Shown: piece by piece, positions 24,741 through 37,309 of the stretch | Numbering within the stretch: the first letter of the stretch is position 1 | Layout: each line of letters begins with the position of its first letter | From: Pholiota molesta | Lineage: Eukaryota; Basidiomycota; Agaricomycetes; Agaricales; Strophariaceae | Reading direction: 5' to 3' | Assembly (NCBI GenBank): GCA_014925825.1 | Contig: JACGCK010000261.1 | Span: 1 to 56,599, forward strand | DNA length: 56,599 bases | Translations under genes and position numbers: made by a program | Notes under the pieces: generated by a model | Told to the model about the DNA's origin: nothing | Database searches by the model: none | What the model saw: only the letters and a program-made list of their open reading frames with translations

Positions 24741-27700
24741 GTTGTGGAAACGAGAAAGATGGCACGAGATCGGCCTTGCCTCGCAGTGCTGTGTTGACCA
24801 GTGACCACAGTGCTGTGTTCACATGTCCAAAAGGGCTGTGCGATGACAAGACGAGAATACCACCGATAATCGATAATCTCCGTCTGATTGCTCAACCATA
24901 TGCATACAATATGTCTCGTGCGCGACCCCGCCTTTAGCGTCTGCGCACCGCAGAGGTTGCAATATTGCAACCGCCTTGTATATGCAGACGGTTAGACGTA
25001 ACGGAGATTATGGCAGGGGTCGCCATGACTGGAAACTGATGGAAATTGCGCCCATGTCCCTCGTGTCTTTCACGTGTATATCATTCGTGTCGTCATGTTC
25101 TCGTGTGTTTGCATCGTCCGCATTTTTCATCTTTCATGCCCGTGCCATGCTATTACGCGTATTCGCGTTGTATGTAATATAGAACAACGCCTAGAAATTC
25201 TTGATTATATGTTAATGAGATACACAAATTGAAAGAAACGATATACCTTGCAAGGAAATGACGACGACGTGTCGCCCTCTGGTCCCAACCTCCCCTACAG
25301 CTACCTCATCATACTAATAACACAGGCCCGCATCCCTCATTGGAGGTGAGGGTACGTGACGTTTGTTGATGGCGATCGGGGGTGGCCGCTAGGGCGGCGG
25401 ATGGTGGTGGTGGTGGTGGTGGCGGGACTTGGAAGTAGCGGCCGAGTTGTTTAGCAGGCCCACATCCCTCATTGGAGGGAAGGGACATGCGGTGATTGCT
25501 GACGGTGGTCGGGGATGGCAGCGATGGCGACGGTGGACGGTGGTGGTGGTGGTGAACTTGGAAGTGGCGATCAAGTTGTTCAACGCGCCGAAACAAAGGC
25601 GCACCGCGGGCGGTATGCGCATCTGTTCTGAGGCTTTCTCGTGCCAGATCTCCAACATCCGCTATATCTCGCACTGTCGCACTTCTTGCATATTCCCAGT
25701 CGAGGGAGAGCTCGTGATGTCCACCGACTCATACGTCCGTCATGTTACAGGCCACTATTCCTCCCCACCATTCGCCTTCTCTCCCAGCGCTTCTCCTCTT
25801 CGCAATGTGCCAAGACGAACGGGTCGCCCACACCAGCGTCGTGATCGTCCGCCTGGGCATGCGGTATTCAAATATGAGTGATCGATGCCGACGCCCTGGC
25901 TGCTGGAGCTCGTCATATGCTCGCCCAGCCAGCACATGCCGCGGTGAACATGCACTGTGTGCTAGTGGGCGCCGGATCGCCATCCTCCGCATCCCGCAAC
26001 CGTGTACTGTCCGTCCCATGGAGTTCCGCCTCTGACCGCGGGCCCCCGATATCCAACGGGCATCGCAATTTCCCAAGGACCGGGGAGGCGCCCTCGGGGC
26101 GAGAGCTGGCAGCGCGTCGGCAAGGGCAGTAGCTGAGGCCTGAGGGCGAAAGGAGGGACGCCAAGGGTGTCAGAGGTGGCGAATGGCAGTGACTGGTTCG
26201 CACCTGGTGGATCTCCCGCCCCGGGTCTTCCCTCTGGTATCCCGCTCCCCTAATCCCTTCGTTAGATGGTGGTGGGTTGATACAATGTCAGTAACAAATT
26301 GAAATTGGACGAGGTTCAGAATCGGTCACATGATTTGGTCCAGTACCATACACGGTACTTTACACTTGAACTAGTATCTGTTCGATCCAACTGTTGCATA
26401 CCTTCTTCAGACTACTGACTCGAGTCACAGAATAATGGGGTTCATTTTCTTGCTTTGCCCAAGTCACTTGTTGAGGTGGCCGTGGGTAGCTCGACGACGA
26501 ACGAAAATGGCACGAACGACCATGTGCACGACGCATGAATAGGCACGAATGTTGCGCCACCGGGCTGGCGCATTTCTGCTACTACTGCTACGACGGCGAC
26601 GACCTTCTAGTCTACAGACTGGTGTCCCTTCCTTTCCCCAGTCCTTCACATTGAAAGCAACTAGGAGAATATATGTGCCTCTTTTCCTGCACAAATGACC
26701 TTCATGCCGGTTGTAGTGGGATGCTACCCATTCTTCGACATACACATAGCTGACTTTCGACTTCTGGAGACTACTACGTCTATTATCTACTATAGCCTGC
26801 TTCACTGAGCACTTCCGCCTCTAAATCTTAGGCCTCGGCTTCAGTCTCCCACTCATAGCTCTATACTCCGCTATATGCACAGCATCACCATCGTAATTTA
26901 GCGCTCATCGACATCGTTCGCTACTCTTCCACCCGCCCTTTGACTGACTGCCCCTTCCATGGCTCATCTACTTTCCAACACTCCCAATTACGGTTACACT
27001 GGCTTCCTCCATTTCGCTAGCCAATTATTGCGAGACAGCTTGCGCGCCAGCACGCTCCTCATCGCCGTCAACGCAACTAATTCACCACCCCATTCACTTC
27101 CACTTTATCTATTATCTGAGCCTTCCTAATGATTCGACCTCTGGATTGTCGGGACAGCTCGAACGTTGCCTAGACCGAATCATTGCTGTTTTGTTTTTCC
27201 CATCATCCCCTCCATCTTCCCCCATCCGGATCATCCTCATATCATACCATGCCCCGCTCCTCGTCTTCTTCCAGTGTTCCCAGGTGTTTTGTCAACATCG
27301 TAACGCAAGTGCAGATCCAGGGCTGCAGAGACCTATGCCGACTGCTCTCGTACCTACGTGTATTCACTTCATCGAGTTCAATCATACCCATACTAGGTTA
27401 GATTACCGGGATGATCAACCTGTGTTTTAAGGCCACCCGCCAGCCAATGACAAGGACGATCAGATCACTCATTCGGGAGTTTCTTATTTTAGTCTCACTT
27501 CTTTTCAAGAGCAAATGTTTCATGATTATTTCTTTCTTATTATCGGACACGTTCTCAGTGGTATATGTAGTAGAAACTTTGTACTCCATGTACACCATGT
27601 GAAAGCGGGACATTTAGTTGTATATCGAAGGTGATTATAGCAGACCAGCGGTCAAAAGTCCTTACTAGGCCTTACCGCCGACTCCTTAATTTGGGCGAAT

Positions 27701-29182
27701 GCTCCTTGATCCATTCTGAGCTTGCAAAGGGAGGTTGGGCCGTTGAGCCACCCACATGTCAACTGCATGTGATTGTCGTCGCCTGCTCACCATAACATCG
27801 ACGAAGTGACAGCCACGCAAGCAGCACCCCGGCGGCTGATGCAAGCTCCCTAAGCTCTATCGAACTTCGGAGCCAAGTTGAAGAACATGCTAGAAATCAG
27901 TACATATACACCAGGTTCTCGTAAGACACTCGGAGAAAAGCTAGAGTGAAGCAGAGACCTACTTATTGCAATTTGCTATCATTCAGTACCTTCTCTGACT
28001 CCTCGGGTAAACAGTGATCTTGTCGGTTCTAAATCTTAGATTGCCATTAGGGCTACTTATTTCCGCTCCGTGGAGTTGTTCAATGGCATATCACTATCCC
28101 GAGCCAGAATTAATTTGAATTAACGCAAAAGATTTCTATCAAAATATAGAGGTGCTACCCGGACCGAGTCTCGGCGCCTGTTATGTGGACTTGTGCTTAA
28201 TCTGAGCCACTTGATACCAAGTACTAGTCCTTACTCCAGGTTTCTTGTTATTTCGTATCTTTATCCAAATGCGACTACGAGGCTTGGACTTTGATCTTTT
28301 CTCTTATTCGCCTAGAGGTTTATAAAGCACAGATAAAGCATAATTTGGTTGGTGCTGAGTGGAAACTTGAATGGTCAATTCAAGGCTGCAAGAGTCATTA
28401 TTATTTGTTGATCCTTCCTTCGAGAGAATAAACACTGTCCTCCTTTGTCGCACCAGATCCCAGATCTCGATGGTTCATTGAGATGTCCATTTGAAGCAGA
28501 CAGTCTGCATATGTATGCCTCTCTATTTCCATGTATCTACATGAGACGAATGATCTAGGTAGTTCTCCTTAAGCTACAGCTTAAGGCAGCTTAAGGCCCA
28601 TGATATCCGAGAGCTCTATAAGTAATTCAGATACTCGCATAGGCCATCGATTTTTGCGAACCAGATATGATTACCAACCTTTGTGACAGCCCAGGGCGCT
28701 AATCAAAGATCAAACCGCGTCATCGGGCATCCAAATTAGAATGTGCGTTAATCCAAGGCATGAATCATGTCCAGCCAGGACCTTCTTGCCATTGTGAAAA
28801 AGAAGACTGGTATATACTCTACATGTGGGCTTGCGTCACTACTCGTGTTTTCACATCACTGAAATGGGGAATGGCATATCAGGTTGAAACCTTACATTGC
28901 AGTGTTGTTGCTTGTATCCTTGTTGACTCATTCTATAGATCTTTAAATACTCTGGACTAGATTTATTAGGTAGAAAACTCAGATCATAGAAGTCCGATGC
29001 AGATCGAATGGCCACATTATAGTTAATTGTCCACAATTTGCTATATGACGTGGTACTCTCAAATGGGAGTCATGGTTCTAAATATTCAAATATCTCCTTA
29101 TTTCAAGCAGGCATGTATAAAATCAGGATGCCAGAACCTATCGAAATAATTTTGTGATTCACTGTTCTTCTGCTCCTCTACA
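24741..29182. other. 4.4-kb gene-poor region
   Basis: No gene can be supported. Contents: a two-copy tandem duplication at about 25325-25580; a GC-richer stretch, 25600-26230, with open frames on both strands but no recognisable family; a minus-strand open stretch 26464-26805 with Arg-rich composition and no recognised motif; and AT-richer sequence from 26230 to 29180. Near 28568 there is a short perfect inverted repeat (CCTTAAGCT and AGCTTAAGG, 2-base spacer). The region may hold decayed transposons, but I saw no coding remnant. Confidence 0.5.
25325..25580. repeat. Two-copy tandem duplication with GGT tract
   Basis: Copies lie at about 25325-25450 and 25456-25580. Each begins with CCCTCATTGGAGG, runs through a poly-GGT tract (25405-25424 and 25540-25553) and ends with ACTTGGAAGT(A/G)GCG followed by AGTTGTT. 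The copies differ by scattered substitutions and by GGT copy number. Confidence 0.8.
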
Positions 29183-29968
29183 ATGACAGACGCTCCAGAT
29201 CTATCCGTCTACCATGCTATGGAGCTCAAAGGCTTCATCGCCAGGGAAATAAAACAATCGTATATGGGCGCAGCGCCCCCTTTTGAGGCCACAAAGAGCT
29301 CCGGACAACCTGTATACTTTCATAGGTATTCAACTTCGGTACGTCACACGATATTCTATTCATGGGCTTGAAAAACTAACTGCTATCTCTCTTCCGGTTG
29401 TTCCTATTGTTCCGTTTCTTTTCTTCGATTTGATGGCAGACCCATCCCCGCTACAAGCAGAGATACATGATTCTTTGGTTCGAGAAGAGGGTATCCACTT
29501 ATACTATAACCTCTGATTATCTGAGCCGTGGTGACTTGGTTGCTGAAGGAGATGATCAATCAACTTCTGTACATGGAAGTAGACTTGTGGTGCGTCATAC
29601 CTAATTATGTCAATGTCAGATGTGTCTCAACCCCTTCTTTCCCAGCGAGGCCTACAAGTTAGGCTTAGGTATTCGTTGACAGTCAAAGACTGTGATATTA
29701 CTTTTCCCGCAGGCTATCCGTGTGTTATTTCGACCTCAGAGTCTACTCTTGATCAAGTAAGACTTGTTTCCATATGGTTGTGATTGTTTTAAAATTCTTA
29801 CGCCCATTTTTTCAGACAACATCAGGATTCCCGATTATGATGGCCCATGCTCACGCTCTCGTTTACAAGGTCAACCTTGCATTCAACAGCCCTAGCAAGA
29901 GAGATGTATGGTATGAAACCAAGGTCGTAGCACCGCCTGTTGAAGAGATGGCTTCGGGAGCTCCTTGA
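29183..29968 (+). CDS. Unrecognised small multi-exon protein
   Basis: Exon 1 starts at ATG 29183 (MTDAPDLSVYHAMELKGFIA) and ends ...YSTS with a GTACGT donor at 29339. Exon 2 joins in phase after the acceptor near 29440 (THPRYKQRYMILWFEKRVST). A third exon codes LTVKDCDITFPAGYPCVIST and ends at a GTAAGA donor near 29759. The last exon begins after TTTTTCAG at 29817 (TTSGFPIMMAHAHALVYKVN) and ends EEMASGAP. The exact acceptor of exon 3 is uncertain. I do not recognise a domain. Coherent phase across three introns and conservative composition suggest a real expressed gene. No signal peptide or membrane helix is evident. Confidence 0.55.
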
Positions 29969-30520
29969 AAATTGTAGTTGCAGAGAAAGATAAAGATTAT
30001 GTATCGATGAGATGAGATGGGAATGCGGGAGTATTGGATCGGGAAGAGCATCATTTCTTGCCCAATTAAATAATATGTAGGTTAGAGTCGATGTGGCAAA
30101 GCGATATACGTAGTGGGTCGGGAAGAGCACCACTTCTTTACAAAGTAAATAATCATCATCTTTGGATGTTTCAACAGAGCGTCTTCGATGCATTGACATT
30201 GGGAGCCGAATTTATATATGCTATTGATCTGCGCGGCTTTCCGAACTATTTATGGTAGACCAAACGGCCGATCCTCCTCAAAGACGTGCTTAAATAGCTT
30301 CCAAACAGTCGAAGATAGTACACAGTATATGCACCACGCAAGCCCATTGAACGCAAGGATTGCAATTGTCTCGCCAACCAAGATGGCTTTTCCATGCAGT
30401 AGCGAGCCCATTTTGTCTTCAAGGCAGGTGTAAGGGATTCCCAACGGTCACAATGATCCCAAGAGAAACAATTGTGGAATTCTGCAGGCCTGGAGGGTGT
30501 CATCCGGAGTTGGTCTTTCG
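29969..30520. other. Spacer with small diverged duplication
   Basis: Between the small gene and the kinase 3' end. Two related blocks, about 30034-30072 and 30115-30151, share TCGGGAAGAGCA(T/C)CA(T/C)TTCTT and a TAAATAAT end. An open stretch at 30250-30500 on the minus strand has no recognised family. Confidence 0.45.
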
Positions 30521-32150
30521 TTAAATTAGCGCATTCCTCCTCGAAAAATCGAGAGCCTCCCTGGCGGTCAGTCGTTTATCGATATTTGCAGTGACCATTC
30601 CATCTAGCAAGGGTGCAAGAAATGGGAGATCACTTGTAAGGTGCTTATAGAAAGCCATTAGAATGAGAAGAATGAGATAATGTGAATAGATGATGTTTAC
30701 CTGATATTTCTCGCAAAGATAAATGCCGAGACATCCAACGTCATAAGCGAATGGATTGAAGTCAAGCTCGCCTGCAAGAACACCGTATGGCTTCTCATGC
30801 ACCCCAGAGCTTGCTGCATACGCATACAACCTAAATTCTTTGAGTTGGGTATCCAACGGAAATATATGGGATAAATCAAAGTCATTGATTGCGTATACTA
30901 ATTCTTGGTCTTTTCTTAGCACTTGAAACAGTTCCGGTTCGTAAATTGATTGGCCACCCCATGCGTAGTTAACCAAGATGTTTTCCTCTCGAAGGTCCTA
31001 GAAGATGGCACGTAAATAACTGTATTGCCATGTTCAGAATGTGACAAACCAGATGAAAGATGCGATTGTCGTGCAGAACAACGAGGCCCTACAATAAATG
31101 AATAAATAAATAAGGATGATCGAGCGTGATAAAGCGGGAGGTCTTCTCAACCTTGAGCGCAAAACGAATAAGATCCAAGATCTCGTAGTTGTGATTGAAC
31201 CAACAAGTTTTCCATGTCGGATCATCACCCCACCTTAGGGGACAGACCAGTAAAAATGTTGGTGGTGTATAAATGAATACAAGCCACAAGAACTAACCTC
31301 GGCGTAATAACGAAAAAATTCTCCTCGTAAGGCAGTATATCCAATACTGGAATAACTCCTGAAAATTCCGTCGGATTGGAAGAAAGTGGTAAATTGTCTT
31401 TCAGCCGCTTTAAAATCTTGATCTCGTCGGTGTTGCCATTTACGGTCTTTATGATTACATGACGACCCTGCGAGTCTTGGGCATGCATGAAACGGTGCTG
31501 ACGACGTAGGTTCCAAATCATTAAGATTTGTACCGATTCTGAAGCGATGCACTCACTCGACATGTAGTTTCAGAATGCCAAGGCCGTGAGTTCAGAATGG
31601 CACCATCTTCATATCGAATCTCTTGCTCGCCGATATCGTCCAGAAAAGCGTAGGGGAGCTCTTGTTCTCCAATATAACACGTAGATGCAGCTTCATAGAG
31701 AGGGGCTTTGTCCAGATTCCATTGGCTTGCCGGCTGATATTGGTATAGGTCATATCCTTTGGAAGCTAGCCATGGGCGCATTGCAGTCCAGAAAGCTTTT
31801 CGCTCAAAGATATCATAATTGCGTGAGTCCCAAGTTTTGAAATCTGGTTTGGTCTACGAAAAAGCTGGTCAGCCGGCCAAGTTTTCCGAGAAATTAGGAA
31901 CTTACCATCCTGCGCAAGGAAAATGTCGCAGAACTTTCTGGAAGTTGGAAGGAAATTAGACGTGAATAGATCAGCACCAGCAGCGACCGTCAATCGATAA
32001 TCTTCGTCGTTATAGACGATCAGCCAATCAAGCTCAAGGTCCAACAAGCCCCAAGGACCAGTTTAGTAGAAATTCAGTCGTGATACGGTCAGAAGTGTGA
32101 GTAGGCTTGGTAAAGCTTAGGTTCGTTCCAGTTGGTATCGCGCGAGTCAT
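30521..32150 (-). CDS. Agaricomycete-type protein-kinase-like protein
   Basis: Kinase-fold protein of the kind expanded in mushroom genomes. Pieces in order on the minus strand: DSRDTNWNEPKLYQAYSHF (about 32140), RPWLASKGYDLYQYQP (about 31760), an N-lobe with QDSQGRHVIIKTVNGN (VIIK lysine, about 31470), EIKILKRLKDNLP, the catalytic loop LHDNRIFHL joined across an intron to DLREENILVN (about 31070 and 30980), then INDFDLSHIFPLD. The C-lobe ends LTAREALDFSRRN near 30521. The catalytic HRD reads HLD, and the metal-binding DFG reads DFD. The lysine, the catalytic aspartate and the loop asparagine are kept, so activity is possible but not assured. At least six introns are needed and I fixed only some of them. 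The substrate is unknown. Confidence 0.65.
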
Positions 32151-32791
32151 GGAAGAGCGTCACTACATAGTAACTACAAATCAACTCGTCCGCAATGTGT
32201 CGGAGTTTTCGTATGATCACCACGCACGGTCCATGATTCCGGTGCCAACATGCAGTAATCTTGCTCTATGAATAGACGGTACTTAGAAAGAAATACTTTG
32301 AAAAGATAAAGAAGAAATAAGCATTGAGCACGCAAGCAAGATATATATGAGAAGGGAGGTGACATTGAAAGAAACCAAGACAGACGAGCAGCGATAGTGA
32401 GATAGCTAGCTAAGGTATACACAACAATCAATACATGAGTAGGTAGGTAGGTAGAGTAATTATAGGGCCCCTGTCATGGATATTAAGTGGCGATGCGAAG
32501 ATTGCATGCGCCTCAGGCGGAGACGAGGGACAGATTATATGACATGAGGCGGGGGAGGCTGGTTTGAAAGTGGGAGTGGGGCGCACATTGTAAATTCAAT
32601 ACAACAGAGAATGAAGGCAGGGATATACAACCAATGAAGGTTATTAGAATGCCTCATAGGCAACAAGTAGATAGTGATGGTGGGCAATCTTGATGTCGTC
32701 TTCCGGGGTCGTTGGTGCCGAATAGGAAGAGATAACATGGAGCTCATGGGAGCGATAACATGACGGCGATAATGCAAAGGGTGCGTGCGGC
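32151..32791. other. Spacer, kinase upstream and NAA30 downstream flank
   Basis: Upstream region of the kinase-like gene and 3' flank of NAA30. It contains a short GTAG repeat near 32440. No gene was recognised. A first kinase exon could lie at about 32150-32270. Confidence 0.4.
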
Positions 32792-33818
32792 TTAACGTTC
32801 TGACACTTCATCTTCATCTTCATCGTCCGAATAAGGAGAAACGCAAATGGCACGGTGTGATTGGAAGCGCTTGCGTGCTAGGAAACAACCAGAGGGCTCC
32901 GGTGGTGTGCCTTCGCTTCCATCGTCATTTGGGGGCGGAACGGCGAGAACAAGGCGGAACGCGTCCTTCCCATTGAGATAAAATCGGTATAATCGTTTCT
33001 CCCTGATAAAGCCAAGGGACTCGTACAACGAGAGCGCGGCGAAGTTGTCGTATTCGGTTTCCAGAACGATCTATGAGTGAATAGTGGGAGCGAAAAAGGA
33101 GGGGAAGGGGTGGAGATAGGCAAAAACCCAAGGGAATGGGACGGAAAAAGGGAAACGAGAAATAGGGATGAACGCGTGAGCGGGGCATTTCTTTGGGGTG
33201 CTAAGATCCGGCCGTGACTCACCTCGTCCACGCCGTCTGCCTTCATCGCCTGTATAGAGTTTTGAACAAGGGCGCTAGCTATATACAAAGAAAGGGAAAG
33301 AAAATAACGAGAAGAGGTCCGCACCAAAGGTGGGTTTTCCCATCATGAATCTAAGAAATCCGGTGAGGGCGGCAGGGAAGGGGCCGGGGGTGACTGACCT
33401 ATGCCTCGTTTGCGCCATTTCCTGTCGACACTGAGCATCGCGATATACCCGCGATTCGCGAGGTCGTTGTGAACACTCTGTTTACACACGATTACGCCGA
33501 TGGGGTCCGCGGAGACGCCGCCATCAGCTGGATAGGCCTGTAACGTCAAAAATACGCGTAAATTCACGGTCAGAATGCGAGGCCATCTTTTGAGAGATGA
33601 AAATACTTGCAAGAAAAGATAGATGAGGCCTGGAAGGCAGCCGGAACGGATGTCAGCGACGGTGGGTGAGATGATCACACGAGCACAACTTACCATTGGT
33701 GGAGGAAGTAGCGGAATGTGTAAATAACATAGGGCTCACTGAGCTCGCTTTGGACGAGAGCCATGATATGTGGGAGGTCGGCCTCGCCGCGGTATGGACG
33801 GTAGACGATGGAGGCCAT
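32792..33818 (-). CDS. NAA30: NatC catalytic subunit NAA30/MAK3 (N-alpha-acetyltransferase)
   Basis: Acetylates the N-terminal methionine of proteins starting Met-Leu/Ile/Phe/Trp, co-translationally at the ribosome. The protein begins [20 protein letters not shown] and [18 protein letters not shown], has [10 protein letters not shown] and the acetyl-CoA loop [13 protein letters not shown], and ends with [20 protein letters not shown] and [19 protein letters not shown], a signature of this subfamily. Introns: 33693-33630, 33610-33538 (a GC-AG intron with GCAAGT donor, giving HLSFL/AYPADGG), 33398-33279 and 33222-33071. Each restores the conserved frame. The C-terminal tail is extended and acidic ([15 protein letters not shown]). 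No frame errors were noticed, so this gene looks intact. Confidence 0.9.
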
Positions 33819-33972
33819 GATGGGCAGAGGAGAGAAGGCCGGCCCGTCACGCTACCCGTCATATTATCGGTGTCACACAGTCACACTAACTCCCTCCGAT
33901 CCCGACATTTCATTTCCGCAGAGTCCAATCCTGGTCTTTCATCCTCATCGATTTCTGCGCACAACGGATTAT

Positions 33973-36423
33973 CTACGACACTAGTACGGCTTCCACATTG
34001 CTTCTCTCTTTTTTCATATCGTCAAATGACCCTTCTATGGACCCTTCTTTTGTCTTCCCAACGTTCTTGACAGGACCCGTGAACCAGTATACGCCGCCAT
34101 ACTTGGGGAAGTAATAATATATCAGAGACAAGACCATCACCCCGCCAAAGACAGCAACGGCGTAGTTCATTTCTTGCACGTCTGTTGTGGGGCTCGATGG
34201 GAACAAAAAGACGGTGCCCATGAAACCCATAAAAAGGACCGCCATGATTCCAATAGGCAAGCTCTGTGGCGAGATCAACATTGTTCAGAAGAGAAGGAGA
34301 GAATAAAAAGAACTACGCACTAAGACACCGAGATTGAAGGGCCCCGGCTTAAAGTCGTTATCTCCAGTGAACCTTACAACGATGGGTACCGAATATGCAT
34401 AGTACAATCCCGTTACGCTTAGCGCAAACACAGCGTTGATCGCCTGGCTACCAGCAAACACCAGGAGGCCAAGTGCAAGCGAAAGGATAGCATCAAACCA
34501 TACAGTGTTTACTGGCGTTTTGGTGTAACTGTTCATGCGGTACAGCCAGTTGGAGAATGGCAGAGCCGAGTCACGGCTGAAGGCGAATGTCTGGCGGCTG
34601 GCAGCGAGTAGCTATAAACAATAAACACTATTGTCAGTTTGGGGGACACGAAATAAATCATCGTAAATACGCACCATGCTAGAACCCATCATATACCTAA
34701 ACACCTAATGTTAATCATGATTGAGCTATGGTAAAATAATCAGGACGTACTGTACAATGACGACGATTGCCCAGATTGCGAGTGTCGGCTTCTGCCCAAA
34801 GCTATTGAAGAAAATTTGCGCCATGGGCTGAGGACTATCGATAAGCGACTGAATATCAGGACCCATGCAAAAAGCAAGAGACATGTTAATGGCTGAACAA
34901 ACACTGTTAATGACGCTTGAGATGTAAGAGAAATGTATACATACCCCATCCAAGGACACCCGCAATTCCGATGGCACTAACGATAGCCCAGGGAACAGCT
35001 GTGGCTGCATTAGACGCCTCCTCGCTAATATGCACGCTCGAGTCGAAGGAACCTGAAAGTTGTTAATAAAGGTCATCAACGCCTATTTCGAACTTACAGA
35101 TCGTCCATAGAGGAGCAAGGAAACTCAGAATGAATGCGTATCCATTCGGCCACCCATTCACTAATCGGCAGCGAATTGATTACCATTAGTTTAAGGACTT
35201 ATAAAGTGCGTAGTCGACTTACCGTTGGTGAAATCCCAAAGTGCAACCTTTGCGCTATTCTTAAATTCACTTGGGGTCGCCGCGGGGAGAGCTATGATGA
35301 TAGCAAGACACAATCTGCTCACGCATTCAGTTGGGATAATCTAGTAGGGGTAGATAAAAAAATCTTACAGAACATTGAGAACAACATATACAGTTTGCAG
35401 CCTGGCCAGGACAGAAGTGCCTAAGCAGCAGATAACTGCGTGCGAGATAACGATAGCGGCATATACGCCACTATTACGATGATCAAGAGTCTGCTCAGAA
35501 AGATAGGAATGCCTGGGGACGTACAATAGCTGCCCCGATGTCGGAGAGAAGGCTCCATTCGAGCCAATTGTCGCCGCCGCCATGATCTGCACCGCGCACC
35601 CCCAGTCAATCGACGCGACACCGGCGATCGAACCGACCGTGTTTGAATCTATAAATAGAACAGTCAATATTCAACCCACTGTCGAACCCGTCGTGCAAAT
35701 GAAGGAGACTTGAGCGAATCAAGCACAAATCGCGCTTTGTGCATATAGGTGTAATGCCAATTTATGGATATAGGTGTCTATGAATGGGATAGGAAAGGGG
35801 ATGGAAGTAGGACGTACAGCCGACAGTCCAGCAAAGGACATTGCGCCACCTCGGGGAGGCGAGTGAGTAGGTCCAGAAGTAGAGCTACGAAAATCGGTAA
35901 GCTAATGCCACATTGAGTAGGGAGAAGCGTGCAAGAAAGAAGGTCGGGAATGGAGAAGCATGCGGGTGAGGGAAAGGGAAAGTAATAATGGAATACTCAC
36001 TCCTCCAGAGGTCGGCGCCGCAGACGCAAGCTCGGCCATAGCGATGCCCACAATAAGAATGAATACACTTGCTACAAGCCACTAGAGCATTATTTAGTCT
36101 CTTCATAGTGATCGCAATAATTCCGAAACTTACGCCCCAGACCATTGCGGGACCTCCTCCATTGGGGAGCGCATAAAATAGAACAGACGCGATCGATGGT
36201 AGGAGACCAATGATCGAAAATGCAATACCGAAGACCTACAAGTAGGGAAATTGGTTTGTAAATTGGAAGGCAGTGATGTATCTGGACAGTGGGAACTTAC
36301 TTCCAGAGGTGTGAACGCACGCTTGAACTCTTGCTTATAACCAAGGTCAGCGAGAAGGGCTTCATCTGCCAGTCGAATCTCCTCTGCACGGGAGACAGCA
36401 GGCCCTGCTTCAGAGTCGCTCAT
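33973..36423 (-). CDS. GABA/amino-acid permease (APC superfamily)
   Basis: Plasma-membrane amino-acid transporter of the fungal GABA/choline permease type. The N-terminus is cytosolic (MSDSEAGPAVSRAEEIRLAD, then ADEALLADLGYKQEFKRAFT), followed by FGIAFSIIGLLPSIASVLFY and the family's AELASAAPTSGG loop, then a series of about 12 hydrophobic segments. Examples are NSVCSAINMSLAFCMG, SSMLLAASRQTFAFSRD with SALPFSNWLYRMN, and FAGSQAINAVFALSVTGLYY. The C-terminus YFPKYGGVYWFTGPVKNVGK and a charged tail end at 33973. Many introns split the gene (for example near 34680-34590, 34320-34260 and 36300-36240). Substrate specificity cannot be read from the sequence; GABA or a neutral amino acid is the family expectation. 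Confidence 0.85.
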
Positions 36424-37309
36424 AGTTATAATCCAAATAGCAGCGGAAATGGAGAAGAGAGAGTATTAACGGCCGCGATACTGCTAACGCCAGTCTAGTT
36501 CCAGCGTCAGTAAAGTAAGCGGGATGAGAGAGGCAAGCTCGGGGAGTAACAGTGAGCGGCGCTTCTCTTCGCGTTCTCACCCCTTCTCTTTTAATACAAT
36601 CACGCACCAGAGGGGCACTGCTAGGATGATGATAAGAACAAAGCTCGAAGTTGGTGTGTGATAAGCTAGGATAAGCTATGATAAGAGTGTCAGGCGCCAA
36701 TGATATCATGGCACTCGATACCATATGCGCAGCCTATGTATAACCCAACCATCGGGTGTTGTCCGTCGATATCTGCAAATTACGCATCGTCCATGAGGGG
36801 GCAGAGTGATATGGCAGGTGATCCCAGGTATCAGAGGTTTGAAAAGATAGTTGCGCACATGAATGTTGCAGTCAACCGAGTCGAGCATCCAATGGATAAG
36901 TCGTTCGTTATTAAGAAATGATAAGGTCAAAACTCCATGTCCTTATAATATCCTTCGAATGGAAGTCACCAGCCCCGGAAACCAAGGGATCTATCGCCTA
37001 AAGGTCAGCCTAAAGAAATAAGTGCTCGCAGATTGCTCGCAGAGTTCACAAGACTGTCAGACATTTGTTGAGTAGACGGAGGCAGACGGTCAGTGACGGA
37101 CTATGCGGCGCAGATCATAGATGTGGAGGCAAGTGAACATCTCTGAGAGCGATTACAGCCGATTTCATAGTTATGCGGAATTCCCAAAATGTTTTCTGAG
37201 GCCTGGGACCCCAGATCCAGCTGATGTAATATGTTCCCATGCGCTGAATGCTGAGGTCCGTTGAACGGGGCTTGAACGGGGCCATTCATTTAGAATCGCT
37301 ACACTTTAT
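36424..37309. other. Spacer between permease promoter and transposase
   Basis: Holds the permease upstream region and presumably the left flank of the transposon. Short GATAAGCTA repeats lie at 36660-36690, and a nearby double TTGAACGGGGC occurs at 37260-37281. I looked for terminal inverted repeats matching the other side of the transposase gene and could not identify any by eye. Confidence 0.4.

Noticed and set aside
25878..26132. Open frames of 84-97 residues on both strands
   Set aside because: The GC-rich sequence leaves several frames open at once. None has a recognisable domain or clear splice structure.
24741..29182. tRNA or other structured RNA gene in the gene-poor stretch
   Set aside because: No stretch showed the paired A and B box pattern with a closing acceptor stem. 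Isolated GTTCGA-like words were not enough.
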